Below are positions 45,329-55,000 of a stretch of 64,000 nt of DNA, piece by piece (positions within the stretch are counted from its first letter, which is position 1; every line of letters begins with the position of its first letter). The stretch comes from Saxibacter everestensis. Its GTDB lineage: Bacteria; Actinomycetota; Actinomycetes; Actinomycetales; Brevibacteriaceae. The notes under the pieces are model-generated. The model was given only the letters and a program-made list of their open reading frames with translations, was not told where the DNA came from and searched no databases. Both the position numbers and the translations under genes were made by a program. The DNA lies in NCBI RefSeq assembly GCF_025787225.1, contig NZ_CP090958.1, positions 496,001 to 560,000 of the forward strand, given 5' to 3'.

Positions 45329-45877
45329 TCAGGTGGTTAGGTCGTCCCAGGCAAATGTCGTCGTTTGCCCGGTCTCCCAGTCGCGCCGCAGGATGCTGTA
45401 TGCAACCGAGGCGAGCGGCGCGCCGCCGTCTACCGGCCACCCTTCCCGGTAGTGCGCTTCTTTGAGCCAGCCACAGCGGACGAAGGTCTTGCGCATGGCT
45501 GTATTGTCCTCACGGGTCTGTCCCTCGAAGCGGTTGACGCTCGGCATGGTGCTGAACACGTGGTGGGTAGCCGCGTTGAGGGTATGGACTCCGAGGCCGC
45601 GGCCTCGGAACGGGCCGTCAAGACGGAGGTCGAACAGGGGGGCGTCGTCGCTCAGGTCCTCGAGACGAAAGAAGCCGATGCGTCCGACCTCGCTGTGATC
45701 GATCCAGAACGAGTCGTTGTCCTCGTCTCGGTAGGCACCTTTGCTAATCGAGGCTTCAACGTCCGCGGCGCCCGGGCGCGGGCACCCGTGGAACGGAAAC
45801 TCGTTCCGCGTCATGAACTCAATGAGAGCGTCATGGTCTCCCCCGGAGGGATCGATTCGCGTGAAGGAAATGATCAC
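45329..45877 (-). CDS. GNAT family acetyltransferase
   Basis: This 182-residue protein has a GNAT fold, with the acetyl-CoA segment LDGPFRGRGLGVHTLNAATHHVF and RFEGQTREDNTAMRKTFVRCGWLKEAHYREGW. It resembles RimJ-like N-acetyltransferases of the DUF-type with an N-terminal ASI-KGAYRDED region. The substrate is unknown. GTG at 45877 was chosen because the minus-strand TAGGCT stands exactly 7 bases before it and the conserved fold starts there. A longer form from ATG 45955 would add 26 unconserved residues. Confidence 0.85.
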   Translation of the reverse strand: MIISFTRIDPSGGDHDALIEFMTRNEFPFHGCPRPGAADVEASISKGAYRDEDNDSFWIDHSEVGRIGFFRLEDLSDDAPLFDLRLDGPFRGRGLGVHTLNAATHHVFSTMPSVNRFEGQTREDNTAMRKTFVRCGWLKEAHYREGWPVDGGAPLASVAYSILRRDWETGQTTTFAWDDLTT

Positions 45878-46049
45878 ACGGTAGAGCCTACTGGTGTCGC
45901 CGACCGCACTCAGCCCGAACCGTGAACGGCACGATCTCGGATTACGAACCGGCATCTCACCAGTGAACTGTGAGTCGCAGCGTAAGGAGGCGGTGTTCTA
46001 GCGGTGATATATGTCGCGGTGGGGTGCCATCAACCTGAACCGACGAGCA

Positions 46050-46559
46050 TTAGCTGGAATCGGCGTTCCGACGGTGCCGCCGCACGCGCGTGCGCGTGGC
46101 GCAGGTGTCGCTGCAGTACCGACGATTGTGTCGAGGGGATCCGTCGACAAATGGGACGATGCACGCCTCGGCCTCGCAGACGTGGACGTGGTCGAGGTCA
46201 CCAGTCATCCAAAGTTCCATCGCCGCACTCACGAGATCCGTAAGAAGAGGGGTGAGGTTGCCTCCGCGCTCGATTCGCCACCGGATGACGCCCACCAGCT
46301 CCAGGGCGGGCCGCACTCCAAGGCGGTCACACATGGCATTGAGTGGTGCTGCTGCGGCGTCGCGTGGCCCGAGAAGCGTCAGGGAAAGTTCATCTCGCAC
46401 CTGACGCGCCAACTGAAGGCCAGCTTCGTCTGCGTCGGATTGGAACCGTCTCAGGTCGGCCAGAGTTAGTAGTTCGTCGGGAAAGCCGTGCTCGGGCCTC
46501 GAATCGACAAAAGCGAGCAAGAGCTCGCGTCCTGAACGTGGGAGGAGAGATGCGGGCAT
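46050..46559 (-). CDS. CGNR zinc-finger transcriptional regulator
   Basis: This 169-residue protein has an ABATE-like N-terminus and a CGNR-type zinc finger: CEAEACIVPFVDGSPRHNRRYCSDTCATRTRVRRHR. The last cysteine segment reads CATR rather than CGNR. It probably represses the divergent MFS transporter gene. Start codons are 48 bases apart. ATG at 46559 follows minus-strand TACGAT by 6 bases, so it is probably leaderless. Confidence 0.8.
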   Translation of the reverse strand: MPASLLPRSGRELLLAFVDSRPEHGFPDELLTLADLRRFQSDADEAGLQLARQVRDELSLTLLGPRDAAAAPLNAMCDRLGVRPALELVGVIRWRIERGGNLTPLLTDLVSAAMELWMTGDLDHVHVCEAEACIVPFVDGSPRHNRRYCSDTCATRTRVRRHRRNADSS

Positions 46560-46567
46560 GCCTCTAT

Positions 46568-46599
46568 CGTAACGGGTGATTGGGCAGATATGCGTTACG
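46568..46599. promoter_or_regulatory. Shared divergent promoter with inverted repeat
   Basis: CGTAACG (46568-46574) and CGTTACG (46593-46599) are perfect inverted copies 18 bases apart. Each overlaps a -10: minus-strand TACGAT for the CGNR gene and plus-strand TACGTT (46596-46601) for the MFS gene. A dimeric repressor here would block both leaderless promoters. Confidence 0.6.
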
Positions 46600-46607
46600 T
46601 TGGAATC

Positions 46608-47765
46608 ATGGCTCTAGAGAGATCACCGCTAGGTGGACGTTTCTGGTGGTGGCTGACGGTCGCCTCGCTCTCGCGCGCTCCCGTATTGATGTCGGCTGTG
46701 GCCTTCACATCGGTCGCGGCGTTGATCGCCGAGGACCCAGATCAGGGCGGAGTGCTCGCCGGTGCCAGTGTGATGGGCATGCTTTTCGGAACGCCGATCG
46801 CGATCTCAGTTCAGCGCCGCTGGCCACCTCGGCGCCTCTTGACGGTGCAGCTCATCGCCTGCGCGAGCTGCTGGCTCGCGTTCGTATTCACAGTTGCGGC
46901 AAAAGCAGAAATGGTTGTGCTGGTGCCCGTTGCGCTGGTGGCGGGGGCGACCATGGCAGGTACCGCAGGACTCGTGCGCTCGATGATGTCGGATGCTGTG
47001 TCAGAGTCGAACCAGGCGCGCGCTTCGACAATCGACGCGCTGGCGCAGGACGCCGTGATCTTCCTCGCGCCCGTCGCGGTCTCGGTAGGTGTGACCGCCG
47101 GCGCGGTCGGCGCCCCGGTCGCGGTCGCCGTCGTGGCGTTGCTCGCAGTGATCTCTGTGCCGGTACTCAAACCACGCTCCCGCACGCTGGAAAAGCAACG
47201 CGAGCTCACCACGCCGGCCCCCGCGCGACCCGTAGGAAAATGGGTGTCGTGGTCCTTTCTCAGCCTCGGGGTAGGCCTGGCCCTCGGTGCTGTCGAGGCG
47301 GGAGCCGTCGGTCTGGCCGTCGGGCTCGGACTCTCCGTCGGGTCTGCCTGGCTCTTCTTCTTCATCCTTGCCGGATCAGGTGCTATCGGGGCCTGGCTCG
47401 ACATCTCAGCGATGCAGCAGAGATGGCCAGGCAAGCGACTTCTGATCCTCCTGACTTCCTTGATCATCGGGTGCGTTCTCCTCTCGTTCGGTCCAACCTG
47501 GCTGACGGCAATGATCGGTCTCGTGCTCATCGGGCTCCCCACGGCCGCGGTGCTCGGACTCAGATCCCACGTATTCGACGACGACGCCCCCGCGAGTCGC
47601 AGCGGTGGGTTAACGCTCGCGTTCGCTGCGCAGAGCATCGGCTTCGCCGTGGGAGCCACATTGCTGGCGATTACCGGCCAAAGCTGGGCGCTCCTCATTG
47701 CGACCGGCGTCCTTATCGCCAGCGGCCTTCTCATACGTGGAATGCGAAGACAAGACAAACAGTAG
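46608..47765 (+). CDS. MFS transporter
   Basis: This 385-residue protein has 11-12 membrane helices of the major facilitator type, with the RRWPPRRLLTVQL loop between helices 2 and 3. It has no domain beyond MFS that I recognise. The substrate may be a drug or metabolite. ATG at 46608 is chosen because the shared operator would lie inside the gene if an ATG at 46590 were used, and TACGTT sits 6 bases before 46608. It is divergent from, and probably controlled by, the CGNR regulator. Confidence 0.85.
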   Translation: MALERSPLGGRFWWWLTVASLSRAPVLMSAVAFTSVAALIAEDPDQGGVLAGASVMGMLFGTPIAISVQRRWPPRRLLTVQLIACASCWLAFVFTVAAKAEMVVLVPVALVAGATMAGTAGLVRSMMSDAVSESNQARASTIDALAQDAVIFLAPVAVSVGVTAGAVGAPVAVAVVALLAVISVPVLKPRSRTLEKQRELTTPAPARPVGKWVSWSFLSLGVGLALGAVEAGAVGLAVGLGLSVGSAWLFFFILAGSGAIGAWLDISAMQQRWPGKRLLILLTSLIIGCVLLSFGPTWLTAMIGLVLIGLPTAAVLGLRSHVFDDDAPASRSGGLTLAFAAQSIGFAVGATLLAITGQSWALLIATGVLIASGLLIRGMRRQDKQ

Positions 47766-47807
47766 AGCCGCGAAAGCCGGATCACGCTGATCCGCAAACG
47801 ACCGTCC

Positions 47808-47921
47808 ATGAGGCAGTCGACGCTGTTAGACCTGTTTGACGACGATCTCGACGTGCTCGCGGACAGGCTGGACCGGATGCGGTCGGAAGCTAGTTTACGC
47901 AATTCTTACGTGACGACCTAG
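47808..47921 (+). CDS. Short reading frame of uncertain status
   Basis: A 37-codon frame encodes an acidic, leucine-rich helical peptide (starting MRQSTLLDLFDDDLDVLA). It lies between the MFS gene and tRNA-Arg. It could be a remnant of an integrase or other mobile-element protein, or chance. No Shine-Dalgarno is evident. Confidence 0.2.
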   Translation: MRQSTLLDLFDDDLDVLADRLDRMRSEASLRNSYVTT

Positions 47922-47962
47922 GAAGAATCGATCCGTAAAAACAAAACACCTGGTCAGGATTG

Positions 47963-48035
47963 TGCCCCCGGCGTGATTCGAACACGCGACACCCGCTTTA
48001 GGAGAGCGGTGCTCTATCCCCTGAGCTACGGGGGC
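47963..48035 (-). tRNA. tRNA-Arg (anticodon CCT)
   Basis: A complete 73-base cloverleaf reads on the minus strand. The 7-base acceptor is GCCCCCG with CGGGGGC, the D arm has GCTC/GAGC, the anticodon stem CCGCT/AGCGG encloses loop CTCCTAA with anticodon CCT, and the T arm has GCGTG-TTCGAAT-CACGC. CCA is not encoded. The discriminator base is A. Confidence 0.97.
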
Positions 48036-48140
48036 CTGCCCGTTAATGGTAGCGGATGATCGGTGCGGCTCTGACGTCGGCCCGCTCCGCGCGCAACTGG
48101 TATCGGTCTACAAGGCGATCCACGCCCAGGGCCCGCAATG

Positions 48141-48182
48141 TAATAGGCCCTGACCAGCAAAATCGCTGGTCAGGGCCTATTA
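48141..48182. terminator. Bidirectional terminator with 18-base perfect arms
   Basis: An 18-base arm at 48141-48158 is perfectly inverted at 48165-48182 around a 6-base loop. It lies 10 bases after the stop of the minus-strand subtilase gene. Confidence 0.92.
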
Positions 48183-48192
48183 CTCGTACCGG

Positions 48193-51100
48193 TTACTTCT
48201 TGCCGATCCTAACCGGCAGTATCTCTGCCTTGCCGTTTTCGCCGGAGTCACAGCTGAATTCGGAATACCTCACGGAGTACGTCTTGTACTCGAAGCGTCC
48301 CTTGCCCGCGCTATAAACGGCGACCCGGACCTTGCCCTCGGAAATTGCATCTGTGCCCGAGTTGAAGTTCTGGGTCACGGACTTACCGTTGGCTACGTTC
48401 TTGAACTGCCTTGCGCCAAGCGGCGAGGAAATTGAGACGTTGGCCGCACCTCGCAGCTCGTTTTTCACAGTTACGCTCAGCACTACCTTGTCGCTGACGC
48501 ATTTCGCCTGCACGCTGACCGGACCGTCTGTCGTGGCTTTGGCCGGGGCCGCAACCTTGTCCGGATCCACCGTGGCATTGTGCAGATGCAGGAACAGCGC
48601 CTTGGCCTTGTCTGCCTTCTTGGCCCGGTTGACGGTCAGCGTGGCACCGGCCTGATCCAGGAACCATGGGCCCTCGTCGGATCCGGTAAACCAGAGCGAG
48701 GGGTTCACGGGGTCGAAGGTCCGGGACTTCGTCTTGTCGAGCAAGCCCGAAGGGTCGCCATCCTTGGTGGGGTACGAAGTATATGTCTCCACCGTGTAGT
48801 TGAATGGTGCGGTCTTCGAACCGTCCAGCCCAATGGCTGCCAGCGGAACCGGGAGAGTGGCGACGTTCGTGTCGAACACATTCGTGTCCACGTCTCCCCA
48901 CTGACCATTGAGTGGCAGCTGACTTGTGGTGTCGCCGAGGCTGCCGTCCGGATTGAGCTTGTTGACCTGAACGATCACGGTATCGATCCCGGTAACCGCG
49001 GTGGCCTGGGCCTGATAATCCGGCTTGCGATCACGGTTAGTGTCGATCGTCACTACCGGAACGGTCGCCGCGCCGAGCGTTGCCCAATTGCCCCAGGTGC
49101 TGATGCCGAATGTCACGATGCCGTCCTTCACATCGCCATCGCTTTCATTGAGCGCTGGAACCGTGGAGGAAACCCCGACGTTCTGCAGGTCGGCGGAACG
49201 TGCTGTGTGGTTGGCGACCTCGTCATCGGCCAGCCGTGGGCTTTCCGACTGCAGCTCCATCGGAGCGACGATCGACCGGTAGGCCTCAGTTCCGGTGCCT
49301 TGGTCAAGATCGCGGCCGGACAACCGGATGGTGGTGGACAGTGACTTCTTGTTCTTGAAGGTCACCGCGTCGCCGGCCGTCATATCCGAGGTCGGCTTGG
49401 GTGCGGAATACACCGGAACTCTGACCTCGGATCCGGCGGTTCCTGGATCGAGCAGCAGACGACCCGAAACATCAGCCAGGTAGTTCCGCGGCACGCCGCC
49501 CTGCTCCTTTTCGAGCGAGGCGTCCATCGCTTTGGTCAGCTTCTTCGGATCAGTGATCCTCAGAGTAACCGTGACCTCGGCCGAGGAGCGGGCAGATACC
49601 CGGACATCGCCCGACGTCTTGATGCTGACGCCCGGGATCTTGTTGGATGCCGCGAACTTACTCGAGAGGGTTACCGCCTTGGAACCGCTGTTGGTCACCG
49701 TGACCTTTCGGTCGATGCTGATCCGCTCATCGGCGGCCTCCAGAACACCGAAGTTCACGCTGACCAGCGTCGGGTCATCGGTAGCCGCAGCGCGGAGGGT
49801 CCCCGAGACAGCTGCCAGCGCATTGACGACGCCGGCGCCTGAGCGATTCGGTCCGTAAACCGGGCTGCCTTCGGATGCCTTCACCGTCACGTCACGGTCG
49901 GCCGTGTTCATCAGCGCTGCCTTGATCTGCGCGGCATCCAGGGAGGTGGCACCGTACATCAGCGCGGCTATACCCGCCACATGCGGCGTGGCCATCGAAG
50001 TCCCGGATTTCACCGAGCCGCCGTTGCCGCTGCCGACCTGTGCCGAGGCGATCGAGGTTCCTGGTGCGCTGATATCGGGCTTCACGATGCCGTGCGACCC
50101 GTGCACTCCGCGGGACGAACTGGAGTTCATCGTTCCGCCCTTGTTGGAGTTCACCGTCGCAGATGCGAGACCGCTGCCGTTAAGAACGACGTGCAGGGTT
50201 CCAGCTTCCGCGGCCGGCTTGAGCTTGGCTGAGGCGCTCTTCACGAACTGGATACCAGGGATGGTTGAGTTTCCGGCGATGCCGGCCTCGAAGGTGTCCA
50301 GCGTCGAGCCGAGGACGACACCCTTGCCGCCGGCTGCCTCAACGTTGTTCCAGCGGACTGCGGAACCACACTCCCGGGTGGCGTCGTTATCGTCCCACTC
50401 CAGCCAGACCCATTTGCCCTTGAACTTTTCGGACGCCTCGGAGCTGAACGGCTTGCAGCCCGTGGCGTTCGTGGAAGGAGCGGTCACCACATCGCCTTCG
50501 TAATCCTTGTTCTCGTAGGCGAAACTCGCGCTGTACTGGCCGGGGTACTTACCGGCCAGTTCCTCCGGCGCGGTAACAGTCGCCTCGTCGGCGGCAACCG
50601 TGTCGCCGACCGAGTTCGCGACCGTCAGCGCCGAGCGGGCGTTGCCGGGGGAGCCGCCGACATCCGTTATGTCGCCGGCGTTTCCGGATGCGACGACTGA
50701 GAGTACACCGTGGCGGGTGAGCTCATCGATTATCGCGTTCTCGGGGTCGTCCACCGTGGAGTAATCCGAGCCGAGGGACATGTTGACCACGTTGACCACA
50801 TCGGCGAAGCTGCCGTCGGCGTTGGGATCGAGTACGAAGTCGAGGGCCTTTCCGACCACATCGGAGCTACCGTTGCAGCCGAAAACCCGCAACGCGACAA
50901 TCTGTGCCTCCGGCGCGCTGCCTGGCCCGATCTTCATCTTGCCGACGTCGTCCGCGCTCAACTTTGTGTAGTCGCCGTCGAAGGTCGAACCCGCCGCGTC
51001 GACGCCGTAACCGGCTGCGCTGCCGGCGACGTGGGTACCGTGGCCGCCGGATTCACCGACGCAGTCGAGTGGATTCTTGTCCGGCTTGGGAACCGGCTGA

Positions 51101-51888
51101 TAGGTGTCCGAGTCCGGGTCGGCGTTGTAATCGTCGCCGGCCAGGTCGTAGCCGCCATAGAACTTGTCGGCATCGAAGGAGCCTTCCGGGACGGTCGGGG
51201 ATTTCTTCGCCGCCTCGTAGGATTCTTTGGTGCCCGGACCGCCGAAGTCTTTGTGGGTGTAATCCAGGCCCGAGTCGATCACAGCGACCGTTGCGCCCTT
51301 GCCGGTCTGCTGCTTCTCCGTCCAGGCATTGAATGCCTTGGTGTACGTGTCGGTGCCCTTATTGCTCTTGGACTTGGTGACGATCGGGGTGACGCTCTCG
51401 ACGTCGTCCCGCTCGGCCAGCTTTCGCACTGCCGCGGCATCCGCGCGCACCGCAACGCCGGGGATGGCGTTCTTCGTGACGTAGAGTTCTGTTGCCTTGC
51501 CGTCGACGGCTTCGACAACGTCGTCGGCCCTGGCCTCGATCTTTTTCTGCGCTTCCCTGGCCGACTTCTTGGCGTCGCCCTTAAGGTTCAGGCTCGGATC
51601 GCCGTCGGCGGTCCTGACATTTTCTTCCGCCTTCGCGATTTCGTAGGCGCCATCGCCGGTGAAACGTACGAAAACAGAAATCTCCCCGTTGGCTTTGCTC
51701 AGCCGAGGGGAGATCTTTTCATTCGGTTTCTTGGTGGAGGTCGAAAGGCCTTCAGCCTTCTTGTCCGGTGCCGCGGCGGCCGGATCAACTCCAGCCATAA
51801 ACCCGGTCACCGCTATCGCTCCGGCCAGCACTGCCGCGCCGAAACGCGCGCCGGTGGCTGATTGTGTTCTCAGCATGAATCTCCTCAT
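48193..51888 (-). CDS. Secreted subtilisin-like serine protease (S8) with PA insert
   Basis: This 1231-residue precursor has a signal peptide (about 1-40, cut after AAAA), an inhibitor-like prodomain (to about 170), and an S8 catalytic domain. Asp205 is in VAVIDSGLDYTHKD, His283 in GGHGTHVAGS, and Ser631 in GTSMATPHVAG. A PA domain of about 125 residues is inserted before the serine. The C-terminal 550 residues hold Fn3-like and further beta domains, as in large streptomycete subtilases. No sortase motif is present, so it is released. ATG at 51888 is likely; ATG at 51876, with GAGGAG upstream, is an alternative. Confidence 0.95.
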   Translation of the reverse strand: MRRFMLRTQSATGARFGAAVLAGAIAVTGFMAGVDPAAAAPDKKAEGLSTSTKKPNEKISPRLSKANGEISVFVRFTGDGAYEIAKAEENVRTADGDPSLNLKGDAKKSAREAQKKIEARADDVVEAVDGKATELYVTKNAIPGVAVRADAAAVRKLAERDDVESVTPIVTKSKSNKGTDTYTKAFNAWTEKQQTGKGATVAVIDSGLDYTHKDFGGPGTKESYEAAKKSPTVPEGSFDADKFYGGYDLAGDDYNADPDSDTYQPVPKPDKNPLDCVGESGGHGTHVAGSAAGYGVDAAGSTFDGDYTKLSADDVGKMKIGPGSAPEAQIVALRVFGCNGSSDVVGKALDFVLDPNADGSFADVVNVVNMSLGSDYSTVDDPENAIIDELTRHGVLSVVASGNAGDITDVGGSPGNARSALTVANSVGDTVAADEATVTAPEELAGKYPGQYSASFAYENKDYEGDVVTAPSTNATGCKPFSSEASEKFKGKWVWLEWDDNDATRECGSAVRWNNVEAAGGKGVVLGSTLDTFEAGIAGNSTIPGIQFVKSASAKLKPAAEAGTLHVVLNGSGLASATVNSNKGGTMNSSSSRGVHGSHGIVKPDISAPGTSIASAQVGSGNGGSVKSGTSMATPHVAGIAALMYGATSLDAAQIKAALMNTADRDVTVKASEGSPVYGPNRSGAGVVNALAAVSGTLRAAATDDPTLVSVNFGVLEAADERISIDRKVTVTNSGSKAVTLSSKFAASNKIPGVSIKTSGDVRVSARSSAEVTVTLRITDPKKLTKAMDASLEKEQGGVPRNYLADVSGRLLLDPGTAGSEVRVPVYSAPKPTSDMTAGDAVTFKNKKSLSTTIRLSGRDLDQGTGTEAYRSIVAPMELQSESPRLADDEVANHTARSADLQNVGVSSTVPALNESDGDVKDGIVTFGISTWGNWATLGAATVPVVTIDTNRDRKPDYQAQATAVTGIDTVIVQVNKLNPDGSLGDTTSQLPLNGQWGDVDTNVFDTNVATLPVPLAAIGLDGSKTAPFNYTVETYTSYPTKDGDPSGLLDKTKSRTFDPVNPSLWFTGSDEGPWFLDQAGATLTVNRAKKADKAKALFLHLHNATVDPDKVAAPAKATTDGPVSVQAKCVSDKVVLSVTVKNELRGAANVSISSPLGARQFKNVANGKSVTQNFNSGTDAISEGKVRVAVYSAGKGRFEYKTYSVRYSEFSCDSGENGKAEILPVRIGKK

Positions 51889-52069
51889 GTCCTTACCGAC
51901 GACTGCGCTCCCGGGAGTCCGGGACGTCTCACAGTCAGCTGTAAGAGTGATGTGAAAGTGATCTACACAAGTCGGGAGACTACCGAATATCAGCGACGCT
52001 TGTGAAGACTTGTGTCACATTTCTGCTCGGCAACCGGCGCTGCGCAAGCAATCACGGGCAAAGATTCGA

Positions 52070-52082
52070 TAGCCTTTCAGGC
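52070..52082 (+). promoter_or_regulatory. Leaderless-type -10 element
   Basis: TAGCCT (52070-52075) stands 7 bases before the GTG at 52083. Confidence 0.5.
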
Positions 52083-55000
52083 GTGTCAGATCATCAGCCC
52101 GACCAGCCGGAGTCGACGTCGGCAACGCCAGATCACGCAACGCGTGCCGGCGAGCCGCGCATCGCCGTCGCGCCATCCGCTGTGCCAGGCGCCGGGAAGC
52201 TTTCCAGTGATGCCGAAGGCGGCGGAGCACATGCTGATGCCGCGGCGCGGGGTGGTCAGCCTGCGGATGACGACGCGGTGGACGCCATCGCTGCCGGTCG
52301 CGCGGTGCCGGGTGGTTCCGGTGGTAGCGGGCCCGGGGATGTCGGCCTTGATCCCAACTCACTTGATGAGGCATTCGGCCGCTGGTCCGAGCAGGTCGGC
52401 AACCTTGGCGGACGCGACACCCTGCTGAACTACCGCGACTCTCGCGAGGGCACGATCGACCTGACCCAGGCCCACCCCTCGGGCCTCGCACAGCTTCTGG
52501 CCGGGCGGGCGACCCGGCTTTCCAGCCTGATCCGCGACCATGACGCGCTCGCGGACGCCCGGCGCAGGGCGCGATCGATCCGTGCGAAGGCTCATCAGCT
52601 CCGCTCCGAACGTGCGCTGGACGCCGCGTACCTGGCGGTCGGTCTGGCAACCTGGAACGGCGCCAAGGGAACGCAGGCCCTCGACATCTGTGCGCCGGTT
52701 CTGTTGCGCCGGGTCAGCCTGGTGCCACGCGGGCATCGGCTGGAGGATTTCGAGATCACCCTCGACGACGACCTCGTGGTCAACCCGGCGCTGACCCGTT
52801 TTCTGCGGAACACCCACGACCTCGACGTGCCGGCCGAGGAGTGGGTTGCCCTTGCCGACAGACCTGGCAGCTTCGACCCGGTCCCGGTGCTCGATCGGTT
52901 GCGCAAGCTGACCGGTCGGGTGTCGTCTTTCACCGTCACGCAGCGGCTGGTCGTCTCGACGTTCGCCGATATCGCCGGTCCGTTTCGGGACGAGCGCCTC
53001 CCGCACGACAACCCGATGCTCACCGCCCTTGCCTACACGGAATCCATCGCCCGTGACGCCGCGGCGGCCCGTGGTGCCGCCAACCTGACCGCCGGCAAAA
53101 TCGACGGGAATGACGCGGCGGCCGAGCGAGCGAAGCGAACACCCGCTTCCGCTGGTCGACCGTCGCCGCTGCCGGACCGGGATCCCGCCCGGGAACTACT
53201 TGTCCTCGATGCCGACGGTGATCAGCAGGAAGTCATCGACGCCGCCATCGGCGGTGAAAGCCTGTGTGTTGAAACTCCGCCAGGTACCGGAGCCACTCAA
53301 CTCGCTGTCAACCTGGCCGCAAACCTTGCCTACGAGGGCAAGCGCGTGCTCTTCGTCTCCGAGAACGGTGACTCGCTCGACGACTTCATCGCCCGTTGCG
53401 ACGAAGCCGGGCTCACCGACTTCGCGTTCGACGCCCGCGAGCTGAAAAAGACCCGCCAACGTTCGATGATCAGGAAGATCACCGCCAACGAACGTGCCGT
53501 CAAGCCGGACACCGACAAGGTGTTCGACGCGCTGCGGGGATTTCGGTCCGAGCTGTCCGCCCACACCGATGCGCTGCATCTCGAGCGAGAGCCTTGGGGG
53601 GTTTCGGCGCACGGAGCCATGGAGCATCTGGCGCGGCTCACCTCTGCGCGTCCTGCGCCGGCCACAACTGTGCGACTGACTCCGGAACTGTTGAAGTCGC
53701 CGTCCGGCCGGCGTGAACGGCTCGAACGAGACCTGGAGCGGTTGTCCAGCCTGGGCGCCTTCACGCTCGGCGTCGAGGACACGGCCTGGTTCGGCGCGTA
53801 TCTGCCGACAGATGACGCAGCGGCCTCCGCACACGAGATCGTGAATCGGATCACCTCGGAGTCGTTGCCCGATCTGCTCAGCCGGATGCCGGAGCTTGCC
53901 GAGAAGGCAGATCTGAAGCCGGCGCGGACTGTTGCGCACTGGCGGGAGCAGCTCACCGTACTCCTGGAGATCCGGCAAACGCTGGACCGGATGTCACCCG
54001 AGGTGTTCGAACAGCCACTGGACGACATGATCGCGGCGACCGGGACCACGGACTACCGCGCGAAAATCGGCTCGGACATCGGCACGATGGCGCGCCGGCG
54101 ATTGAAGAAGCTGGCTCGGGAGTTCGTCCGGCCGGGCGCTATTGTCGACGACCTGCACAGGGCGCTGATCAACGTGCGTGACCAGAGGGTTAGGTGGGGC
54201 CGCCTTGCCCGGCATGACGGCATGCCCCGCGTACCCCGCGGCCTGGTCGACGTCAACGAGAAGTTCTCATCACTGTGGGACGACCTGCAGGAGCTGAACC
54301 CGGTTATGGAAACAACGCCGGACGGAGCCGGGCTGGAACGAATGCAGTTGGGCGAGTTGCAGGCCCGGCTTGAGGCGCTGAGCGACGATGACGACGCGCT
54401 GACCGATCTTCCGGAGCGAACCGAGCTGGACGGCACGCTGCGCGCCGCCGGTCTTGGCGAGCTGGTCGCGGATCTACGGCAACGCAAGGTGTCGCACGAT
54501 CTGGTGGCGCAGGAGTTCGAGCTGGCGTGGTGGGCCTCCGTCCTGCAGGCGATGGCGGCGGACGATCCTGCCGTTGGGGGGCACGACGGTGACCACATGC
54601 GTCGTGTGGCCGCAGACTTCCGGATCGCCGACCGGCGTCACATCGACATGGGGTCTGAACGGGTCCGCTGGGCGCTCGCCTCGGGTTGGAAGACCGCGAT
54701 TTCGACGTACCCGGACCAGGCCGGAGTGCTTCGCGACGCGCTGCGCTCGCAGACGGCGGACGTCGGGCCGCTGGTTCGCCGCGCCCCGGATGTGGTTGGC
54801 GCACTCGCCCCGGTCTGGGTGATGAGTGTGCTTCAGGTACCCGCTGTGCTGCCGACCGGACAATTCTTCGACGCTGTCATCATTGCGGACTCCGCCCGGG
54901 TTTCCACTCCGGAAGCGGCCCCGGCTATCGCACGTGCCCATCAGGTCATTGCGTTCGGCGACGAGAAGCTGTTGGGGCCTTCGACGTTCGTCGTCGGCGC

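Noticed and set aside
46811-47902. 363-codon frame antisense to the MFS gene
   Set aside because: Ser/Thr/Pro/Arg-rich shadow of a membrane protein gene.
50710-51861. 383-codon frame antisense to the subtilase gene
   Set aside because: Overlaps catalytic domain codons of a clear protease; Gly/Val/Arg composition typical of shadow frames.
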